NCBI GenBank assembly: GCA_031363085.1 | Contig: JANLTU010000196.1 | Span: 1-64,000 of the forward strand | DNA length: 64,000 bases | From: UBA6921 sp031363085 | Lineage (GTDB): Bacteria > Pseudomonadota > Gammaproteobacteria > SG8-11 | Direction of reading: 5' to 3' | Part shown: positions 44,731 through 52,632 of the stretch, one piece after another | Position numbering within the stretch: the first letter of the stretch is position 1 | Layout of the letters: every line of letters starts with the position of its first letter | Notes under the pieces: model-generated | What the model was told of the DNA's origin: nothing | The model's database searches: none | The model's input: only the letters and a program-made list of their open reading frames with translations | Position numbers and translations under genes: made by a program

Positions 44731-44833
44731 AACTCCTCCGTTGAAATAAGTTTGCTATGCTGCCGAACGTGAAATTAACTGTTTCGAGCTACGCTTAACA
44801 GCAGGCACTTTTCCGAAGGGTAGGTACTTTTCT

Positions 44834-45238
44834 GTGTTAATTAAGAAAAAATCACTGAAAGAAAATTTCACGCGCAGCCCACTGCGCAGCGCCACCAAGA
44901 GCGCGCGTACAACCACTAGAAAGCGCACCTCGGCCGCCGCGATGACCGAGAGCATCTTCGCCTGCAAATGGTCGGCGCGCATCATCACGCTCATTCATGA
45001 CGGGACGAATCGCCCCGGCGAAATCACCCGCTCACTCGACGGTTTGACGACCAAGGTGATGAACGACTGCTTGCGCCGGATGCTCGGCTTTGAATTGGTG
45101 GAGCGGCAGGCTTATGCGGAGATTCCGCCGCGCGTTGAGTACCGGCTCACGCCGCTGGGCGAACGCGTGCAGCAGTTGATCAATGCAGTTGAAGAGTTGC
45201 AGCTTGAAATCAACCAAAAACGCAACGACGCCCAGTGA
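44834..45238 (+). CDS. HxlR-family transcriptional regulator
   Basis: A winged-helix regulator of the HxlR family. Core text: FACKWSARIITLIHDGTNRPGEITRSLDG shows the family KW and helix start, followed by LTTKVMNDCLRRMLGFELVE and PRVEYRLTPLGERVQQLI. The start is uncertain: GTG 44834 gives 134 residues with a basic N-terminal tail, ATG 44942 gives about 98. HxlR proteins often sense electrophiles or aldehydes and control divergent genes; the divergent SDR gene is the likely target. A partial IS element begins 12 bases after the stop. Confidence 0.85.
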   Translation: MLIKKKSLKENFTRSPLRSATKSARTTTRKRTSAAAMTESIFACKWSARIITLIHDGTNRPGEITRSLDGLTTKVMNDCLRRMLGFELVERQAYAEIPPRVEYRLTPLGERVQQLINAVEELQLEINQKRNDAQ

Positions 45239-45250
45239 AGCTTTATTCTA

Positions 45251-45884
45251 ATTGCCTCTTAACAAAACTCAGCAAAACTTCTATGTTTGTTGCACGAACA
45301 ACCGGTTAGGAGTGGTGCGATGAAAAAGGAAGCGATGAGTTTTTTGCAGTGGCAACGGCGCTTTGGAGAAGAAGACGCATACCAAGCGTATTTGTTCAAG
45401 GAACGCTGGCCGCAGGGCTTCTAATGCTCGGCCTGCGGCCACGGTCACCGTTTGCCCAGCCGAGGACTGTACCAGTGCAGTGGATGCCATAAGCAACACG
45501 GCGATGGAGGCGGTGGACCACGTGAATCGCGAGACGATCCGAGACTTTGCAAAGCGCCGCTTGAAAGCAGGTGAAACGGTGGTGACCGATGGCTTGGCCG
45601 CCCTGAAATGTCTGGATGAACACCACCGCCACCTCCCTCAAAACACACCCCCTGAAAAAGCCCATGAATGGCTACCTTGGGTGCATCTCGTCATCAGCAA
45701 CTTCAAGCGCTTCATTCTCGGTACCTTTCACGGCGTGTCCGGAAAATACTTGCAGGAATACCTCAACGAATTCTGTTACCGATTCAACCGCCGACACTGC
45801 GAATCCGAACTCCCGGCTCGACTGCTCGGCGTTTGTGCAACTCATTTACCCGTTAAATTCGGCTGAGTTTTGTTAAGAGGCAAT
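45251..45884 (+). mobile_element. Internally deleted IS1595/ISXO2-type element
   Basis: Perfect 23-bp terminal inverted repeats (attgcctcttaacaaaactc at the left, matching complement at the right) bound 634 bases. Inside are both ends of a transposase gene, but the centre is missing and a stop codon interrupts the first part. No exact target duplication flanks it (ttattcta left, ttaaatta right). It cannot move on its own but could be mobilised by a related transposase. Confidence 0.85.
45320..45866 (+). pseudogene. Decayed ISXO2-like transposase
   Basis: The first part reads MKKEAMSFLQWQRRFGEEDA then FKERWPQGF followed by a TAA in place of a sense codon, then the zinc-ribbon CSACGHGH and YQCSGCHKQ. 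After about residue 60 the frame changes: the 3' part (from about 45500) encodes the C-terminal DDE-like segment (NRETIRDFAKRRLKAGE, VVTDGLAALKCLDEH, HLVISNFKRFILGTF) in another frame, ending at 45866. The catalytic centre between these parts is largely deleted. The N-terminus and layout match IS1595-group transposases. Confidence 0.8.
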
Positions 45885-46113
45885 TTAAATTATCACAGCA
45901 AATTAACACTCAAAAATTTCGACAACTGCTACTTGCTCACATGCCATATAAATCCCGTAATTTCCGCAGACCCCTACTCACAATTAAGCCTTGCCTGTTT
46001 TTATGCCGAACACTTAGAATGCGCTGATTTTTTAAATTCTTGTCAGTGATTTTACAGGTACGTTTTTGTGTATCACTGCCTAAGCCGTTGATTCGCGCCG
46101 TTAGGAGAAAAAC

Positions 46114-47826
46114 ATGGGTATTTCCCGCCGGGAATTTTTAGAACTACTGGCAATAGCAAGCGTAGCCGGAATTGATATTTCATCCCGAACCTATGCTGAC
46201 TCCAGCGACGCCTACGACGTGCCGCCTTTCGGCAACGTTTCTTTGCTGCACCTGACTGATTGTCATGCCCAGCTACTTCCGGTTTATTTTCGAGAACCGC
46301 ATATCAATCTGGGTGTAGGCGCGATGCAAGGTCAGGCACCTCATCTGGTCGGGCACCATTTGCTGAAAACGTACAAAATTCCTGAAAATTCACTGGAAGC
46401 CTATGCGATGACCCCGCTAGGTTATGTTAATGCCGCACGCAAATACGGCAAGGTTGGTGGCTTCGCCCATTTAGCGACGTTAGTGAAAAAACTACGTGGA
46501 CAACGACCTGGCGCCTTATTGCTTGACGGCGGTGACAACTGGCAGGGTTCCGCCACCTCGTTGTGGACCCAGGCGCAAGACATGGTCGACGCCTCGTTGT
46601 TGCTCGGCGTTGATATCATGACCGGGCACTGGGAATTCACGTTTGGCGCGGAACGCGTTAAACAAATCATCGCCAACAGTCTTGAAGGTAAGATGGAATT
46701 TCTCGCCCAAAACGTTGTTGACAACGAATGGAATGAACCGGTTTTCAAGCCTTATGTTATTCGCGAAATCAACAAGGTGCCCATTGCAATCATTGGGCAA
46801 GCATTCCCTTACACACCGATCGCGAATCCACGCCATCTGATCCCGAACTGGAGCTTCGGGATTAATGAAGAGCACATGCAGGAAACCGTCGACAAAGCGC
46901 GCGCTGCTGGCGCGCACGTGGTGGTGGTGTTATCGCACAACGGCATGGATGTGGACCTGAAAATGGCTAATCGCGTGCGCGGCATAGACGCGATTCTTGG
47001 TGGCCACACCCACGATGCGGTACCGGCTCCGATCCTGGTAAATAACGGCGGCGGCAAAACCATCGTGATTAATTCGGGTTCCAACGGTAAATTCCTGAGC
47101 GTGTTGGACATGGATGTAAAAGACGGCAAATTGCGTGATTTCCGTTTTAAATTATTGCCAGTATTTTCCAATCTTCTAGCGCCTGACAAGGAAATGCATG
47201 CGCTGATCGAAAAAGTGCGTGCGCCATTTAAGACCAAGCTTGAAGAAAAACTCGCCGTAACCGAAGACCTGCTCTATCGCCGTGGAAATTTTAACGGCAC
47301 CTTCGACCAGCTTATTCTCAATGCCATGATGGAAGTTAAAGGCGCCGAGATCGCGTTTTCACCGGGCTTTCGCTGGGGCACCACCTTGCTGCCAGGCGAT
47401 ACCATCAATTTTGAACATGTCATGGACCAAACCTCCATCACTTATCCGGCCACTACCCTGAATGAAATGACTGGCGAGCGCATTAAAGAAATTCTCGAAG
47501 ATGTGGCGGACAATCTCTTTAACGTCGACCCTTACTACCAGCAAGGCGGCGATATGGTACGCGTTGGTGGTTTGAAATTTACTATCGACCCGGCCGAGAA
47601 AATCAGTAAGCGCATCAGCAATATGGAGCTAAAGGGTAAACCCATCGTCGCCAGCAAAAAATATAAAGTCGCCGGTTGGGCCAGCGTACAAGAATCGGTC
47701 AAGGGTGAACCCATCTGGGATGTGGTTGCGAATTACCTGCGACACAAAAAGACCGTGCAAATTAAAGATTTGAACGTCCCCGTCATTAAAGGCTTCAAAG
47801 ACAACCCGGGCGTGGAAACGGTGTAG
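46114..47826 (+). CDS. soxB: Thiosulfohydrolase SoxB
   Basis: A 570-residue periplasmic enzyme that hydrolyses sulfate from SoxY-bound sulfur in thiosulfate oxidation. Tat signal: MGISRREFLELLAIASVAG. Di-manganese 5'-nucleotidase-type sites: LLHLTDCHAQLLPV, LLDGGDNWQGSATS, IMTGHWEFTFG, VLSHNGMDVD and LGGHTHDAVPAP. SoxB-specific text includes LWTQAQDMVDAS, FSPGFRWGTTLLPGD and GGDMVRVGGL. GGAGAAAAAC precedes the start. No soxXYZA genes are adjacent, so the rest of the Sox system must lie elsewhere. It marks the organism as a probable sulfur oxidiser. Confidence 0.96.
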   Translation: MGISRREFLELLAIASVAGIDISSRTYADSSDAYDVPPFGNVSLLHLTDCHAQLLPVYFREPHINLGVGAMQGQAPHLVGHHLLKTYKIPENSLEAYAMTPLGYVNAARKYGKVGGFAHLATLVKKLRGQRPGALLLDGGDNWQGSATSLWTQAQDMVDASLLLGVDIMTGHWEFTFGAERVKQIIANSLEGKMEFLAQNVVDNEWNEPVFKPYVIREINKVPIAIIGQAFPYTPIANPRHLIPNWSFGINEEHMQETVDKARAAGAHVVVVLSHNGMDVDLKMANRVRGIDAILGGHTHDAVPAPILVNNGGGKTIVINSGSNGKFLSVLDMDVKDGKLRDFRFKLLPVFSNLLAPDKEMHALIEKVRAPFKTKLEEKLAVTEDLLYRRGNFNGTFDQLILNAMMEVKGAEIAFSPGFRWGTTLLPGDTINFEHVMDQTSITYPATTLNEMTGERIKEILEDVADNLFNVDPYYQQGGDMVRVGGLKFTIDPAEKISKRISNMELKGKPIVASKKYKVAGWASVQESVKGEPIWDVVANYLRHKKTVQIKDLNVPVIKGFKDNPGVETV

Positions 47827-47860
47827 CTAGACCGGTTAACAGCACGCTGAGACCATCAAG

Positions 47861-48928
47861 CTAAAATACCTTACGCATCAAATACACCGCATAGGCGCTG
47901 AATAATATTGCCGGCAGCAAAGCGCCGGCAATGGGATTAAGTTCATACACCAAGGTGACGTACGTGATCACTTGGTTGAACAAATAGAAACCCACGCCGA
48001 TGAGAGTGCCAACCACGATACGTTGCCCGGCCGTGACCGAACGCAGCGGACCAAAGACAAAGGGGATCGCCAGGAATACCATCACGCCGGTGACAAACGG
48101 TGCGGCGATCTTCGACCAATACGCGACTTCGTAACGCTCCGCTTTCAGCCCATTCTCATGCAGGTAGTTCACGTAATTGCGCAGCCCAGTCACCGATAAG
48201 GTGTCAGGCTTGACAATTACGACGCTCAATAAATCAGGGCTCAGGCGCGTATTCCATTCTTCCTGAGCGACCTGGCTTGATCGCACCGCATTCGCTTCGA
48301 ATTGTTGATGGGTAACGCCTTGCAATAACCAATGATCATGCCGATAGACCGCTTGCTGGGCCTGAGTGATTTGCTTGAGCCGGTTGGGCTCAGCGAAATC
48401 ATAGATGTGGACACCGGCAAGTTTACCGTCCGGCAAGATCTCGCGCACATTCACCACACTGGTTGCATCCCGCGCCCACAGCCCGTTTTTACCTTTGAAG
48501 CTGATATTTTCCGACATCGACACCGAACGCAGCACTTGTGCGCGGCTTTCGCTGTGCGGCGCGATCCATTCGCCGACCACCGTGACTGCGATCACCAACA
48601 GCAAGCCCACTTTCATCACCGACCACACGATGCGCGACAGCGGCACACCGGCAGCGCGGATCACGGTCAATTCGTTGTGACGCGCCAGCAAACCCAAGCC
48701 AGCCATGCTGCCGATCAAGGCGGCAATTGGAAACATCTGAACCATCATGCGCGGCATGGTCAGCAGCACGTACTGCCCCGCTTGCGCCAAACCATAACTG
48801 CCACGCCCAACCGCGCCCAATTCATCCATGAACGCAAAAAAAGTGAACAAGGCCAGTAGCACAAACAACACGATGGCCGTATGTGCTGCGATGCTGGTTG
48901 CGATGTAACGGTCAAGGATACGCATCAT
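47861..48928 (-). CDS. lptG: LPS export system permease LptG
   Basis: A 355-residue inner-membrane subunit of the LptB2FG transporter that extracts LPS. Membrane helices: the N-terminal IAAHTAIVLFVLLALFTFF, MVQMFPIAALIGSMAGLGLL, and three C-terminal helices (APFVTGVMVFLAIPFVFGPL, IVVGTLIGVGFYLFNQVI, AGALLPAILFSAYAVYLM); between them is the periplasmic beta-jellyroll. The start is fixed by TGATG, sharing one base with the lptF stop. lptF-lptG is a conserved pair. Confidence 0.95.
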   Translation of the reverse strand: MMRILDRYIATSIAAHTAIVLFVLLALFTFFAFMDELGAVGRGSYGLAQAGQYVLLTMPRMMVQMFPIAALIGSMAGLGLLARHNELTVIRAAGVPLSRIVWSVMKVGLLLVIAVTVVGEWIAPHSESRAQVLRSVSMSENISFKGKNGLWARDATSVVNVREILPDGKLAGVHIYDFAEPNRLKQITQAQQAVYRHDHWLLQGVTHQQFEANAVRSSQVAQEEWNTRLSPDLLSVVIVKPDTLSVTGLRNYVNYLHENGLKAERYEVAYWSKIAAPFVTGVMVFLAIPFVFGPLRSVTAGQRIVVGTLIGVGFYLFNQVITYVTLVYELNPIAGALLPAILFSAYAVYLMRKVF

Positions 48929-50022
48929 CAGTGATGCGCCCCGACCAGCCGCGCACCCAGGTAACGCCAGCCATATTGGTGCGCGAGCAGGCCAGTGGTG
49001 GCGAGGATCAACAGTGCATGTACCCACCACATACCCAGTGCCGGCGATACGTCGCCATGCTGCAACCAGTTTCGCGCCACCCCCATCAGATTGTTATAGA
49101 TAATATAAATTAAGATCGCGCCAAAAAGTCTTGCATAGCGCCCTTCGCGTGGCGATGTGCGACTCACCAACACGGCGAGCAAACCCAGCAGCAGCGCCGA
49201 AATCGGCATCGAAATCCGCCACTGCAATTCCGCTTTATCAAGAACGTCATCTGACGCAAGCAGCGCGCGGGTAGATTGAGCATCGCGTTTACGCGCGTGC
49301 GGTTGCATCCCTTTCTGCTCCATGCGTACCGAGGCCTTGGCGTATTCATGAATGCGAAAGTGCTCTGCTCCAACATTGCCTTCGTAACGCCGTCCGTCCA
49401 GCAACACCAAAAAACTGTCGCCACTTTGCGCGTTGGTGTATTGGTAGCCGTTATTCGCGACGAATAAATCATCGCCGCTCGCCGTGCTGTTTTGCACGAA
49501 CACATGATTCATGAGTTTTTTGTCGGCGGACAGACTCTCGATATAAAACACACTCTGGCCCATGCCGATCTCGCGAAATTGCCCGGCACTGATCGTGGAT
49601 AATTCCGACTGCGCTTCTGCTTGCTCACGCAGTTGCATGCCCTGCTCCACCGCCCATGGTGATACTAGCAGCGACAACCCCGCCACCATGCCCGCCACCG
49701 CCAACGACAGCACCATGATCGGACGCAACACACGGCTGGTGCCCATGCCGGCAGCCGCAAGCGCGGTCATTTCGTTGTCGCGGTACAAACGCCCGAATGC
49801 CAATAGCACCGCGATATAAAATGCGAACGGCACCAACAATACCGATGAACTCAACGTCAAGGTCGTGAGCAAACGAAAAATCAGCTCAGCCGGCAATTCG
49901 CCCGACGCAGCTTCGGCAAGATAGCGTGCAAAATGCCGGCCCAGAAAAATCAGTAACAACACCGCCAGCACTGCCAGCAGCGTTTGCAGAACTTCTTTGA
50001 TCAAATAACGTTGAACAACCAA
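48928..50022 (-). CDS. lptF: LPS export system permease LptF
   Basis: A 364-residue inner-membrane subunit of the LPS exporter. It begins MVVQRYLIKEVLQTLLAVL, with further helices LLVPFAFYIAVLLAFGRLY, PIMVLSLAVAGMVAGLSLLV and ISALLLGLLAVLVSRTSP; the periplasmic jellyroll lies between. It is divergent from pepA, a common arrangement in beta- and gammaproteobacteria. The stop TGA is shared with the lptG start region. Confidence 0.95.
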   Translation of the reverse strand: MVVQRYLIKEVLQTLLAVLAVLLLIFLGRHFARYLAEAASGELPAELIFRLLTTLTLSSSVLLVPFAFYIAVLLAFGRLYRDNEMTALAAAGMGTSRVLRPIMVLSLAVAGMVAGLSLLVSPWAVEQGMQLREQAEAQSELSTISAGQFREIGMGQSVFYIESLSADKKLMNHVFVQNSTASGDDLFVANNGYQYTNAQSGDSFLVLLDGRRYEGNVGAEHFRIHEYAKASVRMEQKGMQPHARKRDAQSTRALLASDDVLDKAELQWRISMPISALLLGLLAVLVSRTSPREGRYARLFGAILIYIIYNNLMGVARNWLQHGDVSPALGMWWVHALLILATTGLLAHQYGWRYLGARLVGAHH

Positions 50023-50162
50023 GGCGCGGCGCTTTTGTCAGACACACGAAAGTGAAATGGCTTGCTACACTAATACATTCTCAGCCCCAACAAAATACGT
50101 AAAATAAAGCACTGTACGCAATTCAGCCTCAACCCACCACGCGACCACGTCGAGGATGCAAC

Positions 50163-51671
50163 ATGGAATTTACAATCAAAAGTGGCGAAGCCCATCGGCA
50201 ACGTAGCGCCTGTGTCGTCGTTGGCCTGCACGAAGCACGGCGTTTGAGCGACGCGGCGCAACAACTCGATAGCGCTAGCCAGGGCTACCTCACTGAGGTG
50301 CTAAAGCGCGGCGATATCGACGGCAAAGTGGGCCAAACGCTGCTGCTGCATAACGTCCCGCAGGTGTCCGCCGAACGTGTGCTGCTGGTGGGTTGCGGGC
50401 GTGAACGCGAGTTACACGACGCTCACTATTTCAAAATTGTCACGACCGCGACCAAGGCACTCGCTGAAATTAACGTCGCCGATGCGTTCTCGTATCTCGC
50501 AGAACTGCATGTGCTCGGACGCGAGCTGCCGTGGTGCGTGCGCCAGATGGTTGAAGCCACACGCGATGCGTTATATCGCTTCGATCAACTGAAGAGCAAA
50601 AAAGATCTACCTCGTCGCGCCTTGCGTAAATTCGTCCTGGGTATTTCCGAGCGTAAAGATGCGGCTGCGGCGCAAGACGCAATGCATGCCGGTGTGGCCA
50701 TCGCCAACGGCGTTGAGCTGGCAAAAAACCTGGGCAACCTGCCCGGCAATATCTGCACGCCCACGTATCTGGCCGAACAAGCCGTTGCACTGGGAAAAGA
50801 ATTCAAGGCGATCAAAGTCACCGTGCTGGAAGAGCGCGACATGAAAAAGCTCGGCATGGGTTCACTGCTGTCGGTGTCGCGCGGCAGCCGCGAAGACGCC
50901 AAGCTCATTTTGATGGAATACAAAAACGCGCCCAAAACGCTCAAACCGATTGCGCTGGTGGGCAAGGGGCTGACCTTCGACGCTGGCGGTATTTCCATCA
51001 AGCCAGCCGGCGATATGGATTTGATGAAATATGACATGTGCGGCGGCGCCTCAGTGTTTGGCGCATTGCGCGCAACGGCGGAATTGAAATTGCCGTTGAA
51101 CATTATCGGCGCGGTACCGGCATCGGAAAACCTGCCCGACGGCGCCGCCAACAAACCCGGTGACGTCGTCACGAGTATGTCGGGCCAAACCATTGAAATT
51201 TTAAACACCGACGCCGAAGGCCGTTTGATTCTGTGCGACGCGCTGACTTACATCGAACGTTATGAACCCCGCGCCGTCATCGACATCGCCACCCTCACCG
51301 GCGCCTGTGTTGTCGCACTTGGGCGCCATGCCAGCGGCCTGTTCGGCAATCATCCACCGTTGATTCACGACGTGCTCAAGGCCGGCAAATACGCCCATGA
51401 CCGCGCCTGGGAATTACCGCTGTGGGACGACTATCAGGATCAGCTCAAATCCAATTTCGCCGACATGGCCAACGTCGGCGGACGTGACGGCGGCGCGATC
51501 ACAGCAGCGTGTTTCCTCGCGCGCTACACCAAGAAATTTAACTGGGCGCACCTGGATATCGCCGGCACCGCATGGAAAACCGGCAGCGACAAAGGTGCCA
51601 CAGGTCGACCGGTGGCCCTGCTCACGCAATATTTGCTGGATCGCTGCGCCGATCAGGCCCCGGCGGAATGA
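50163..51671 (+). CDS. pepA: Leucyl aminopeptidase PepA
   Basis: A 502-residue M17 zinc/manganese aminopeptidase, hexameric in relatives. Metal and catalytic residues: VGKGLTFDAGGISIKPAGDM (Lys, Asp), YDMCGGASVFG and the signature NTDAEGRLILCDAL. The N-terminal macro-like domain is complete. In E. coli PepA also binds DNA for recombination and regulation. GAGGA lies 6 bases before ATG 50163. It overlaps holC by four bases. Confidence 0.97.
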   Translation: MEFTIKSGEAHRQRSACVVVGLHEARRLSDAAQQLDSASQGYLTEVLKRGDIDGKVGQTLLLHNVPQVSAERVLLVGCGRERELHDAHYFKIVTTATKALAEINVADAFSYLAELHVLGRELPWCVRQMVEATRDALYRFDQLKSKKDLPRRALRKFVLGISERKDAAAAQDAMHAGVAIANGVELAKNLGNLPGNICTPTYLAEQAVALGKEFKAIKVTVLEERDMKKLGMGSLLSVSRGSREDAKLILMEYKNAPKTLKPIALVGKGLTFDAGGISIKPAGDMDLMKYDMCGGASVFGALRATAELKLPLNIIGAVPASENLPDGAANKPGDVVTSMSGQTIEILNTDAEGRLILCDALTYIERYEPRAVIDIATLTGACVVALGRHASGLFGNHPPLIHDVLKAGKYAHDRAWELPLWDDYQDQLKSNFADMANVGGRDGGAITAACFLARYTKKFNWAHLDIAGTAWKTGSDKGATGRPVALLTQYLLDRCADQAPAE

Positions 51672-52114
51672 CCGTCGCACCGCAGGTGGACTTTTATATT
51701 CTTGCCCAGCCCGGGCAACGCGCGCTGTTTGCCTGTCGCTTGGCGGAAAAAATTTACCATCTGGGCAAGCGCGTTTACATCCATACCCCGGGCGAACACC
51801 ACAGCCAGCAACTTGACAAGTTATTGTGGACATTTCAAAGCGGCAGCTTCGTGCCGCATGAGTGTTATCGCGACGGCGACGCCGTGCACAGCCCGGTCGT
51901 CATCGGCCACCACGAACAACCCAAGTTGCACGTTGATGTTCTCATCAATATCAGCGATGAAATGCCGATGTTCTACTCAAGCTTGGCGCGCGTCGCGGAA
52001 ATTATCGATGGCGAGGACGCTGTCAAACTCAAAGGACGTGAACGCTTTCGCGTCTACCGCGAGCACGGATGTACTATGCTGTCCCACCCCATTGATACGA
52101 CGAGTGCCGCATGA
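51668..52114 (+). CDS. holC: DNA polymerase III chi subunit
   Basis: A 148-residue subunit of the clamp loader, binding SSB and psi. Family features: VDFYILAQPGQRALFACRLA, YHLGKRVYIHTPGEHHSQQL, LLWTFQSGSFVPHECY and LINISDEMPMFYSSLARVAE. Start at 51668 overlaps the pepA stop (ATGA). pepA-holC-valS is a standard proteobacterial order, here with one extra gene before valS. Confidence 0.95.
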   Translation: MTVAPQVDFYILAQPGQRALFACRLAEKIYHLGKRVYIHTPGEHHSQQLDKLLWTFQSGSFVPHECYRDGDAVHSPVVIGHHEQPKLHVDVLINISDEMPMFYSSLARVAEIIDGEDAVKLKGRERFRVYREHGCTMLSHPIDTTSAA

Positions 52115-52563
52115 ACGACACGATCCCCCCGCTTGCCGTCTGGCTCAAGGCCAATTCCGCAGAACGCAAAGCCGCTGAAGCCGCGACCGAACGCAATATT
52201 CCCACCTTGGACACGCCCGCCTCGCCCGAAGAAGTGCAAAAAGTCGTAGACGCCTATATGCGGCCCGAAGTGCCGTCGTTCGATCCGGTGTTGATCGGGC
52301 CAGAGCACGGCGGTTTGGGCGTCAGCGAAGCGCCGCCGGAAACCCAGCTCAGCGCGGACGATATCCGCCATATCTCAGAAAAATTGCGTAGCATCTTGCT
52401 GCCTGAAATCGACAAGGTCGTCAGCTATGCAATGAATCACGCCTTCGCCTACGCGATGGATCAGGCGACACATATCCTGCGCGAAAAAGTACACGTTAAA
52501 ATAAAAGAGATGCTGCCCAAGCTGGTCGAAGACGCGATCCGGAATCCCCCGCACAAGCCCTGA
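52111..52563 (+). CDS. Hypothetical protein between holC and valS
   Basis: A 150-residue soluble protein that overlaps holC by four bases, so it is certainly in the operon. The first half is low in structure, rich in Ala, Pro and Glu (TPASPEEVQKVVDAYMRPEV). The second half is a helix with FAYAMDQATHILREKVHVKI and EMLPKLVEDAIRNPP. It resembles small holC-neighbour proteins of Betaproteobacteria (DUF2486-like) but I cannot confirm this. Function unknown. Confidence 0.75.
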   Translation: MNDTIPPLAVWLKANSAERKAAEAATERNIPTLDTPASPEEVQKVVDAYMRPEVPSFDPVLIGPEHGGLGVSEAPPETQLSADDIRHISEKLRSILLPEIDKVVSYAMNHAFAYAMDQATHILREKVHVKIKEMLPKLVEDAIRNPPHKP

Positions 52564-52573
52564 GCAGTACCGC

Positions 52574-52579
52574 TATAAT
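52574..52579 (+). promoter_or_regulatory. Possible -10 box upstream of valS
   Basis: A perfect TATAAT lies 54 bases before the valS start. The -35 position (about 52551) reads GCACAA, a poor match, so promoter activity is uncertain; valS may also be read from the pepA promoter. Confidence 0.35.
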
Positions 52580-52632
52580 CGTCGCATCCGCGACGATCTC
52601 CGTTCGACGCACTCACCCAGGTTTAGCGACCC

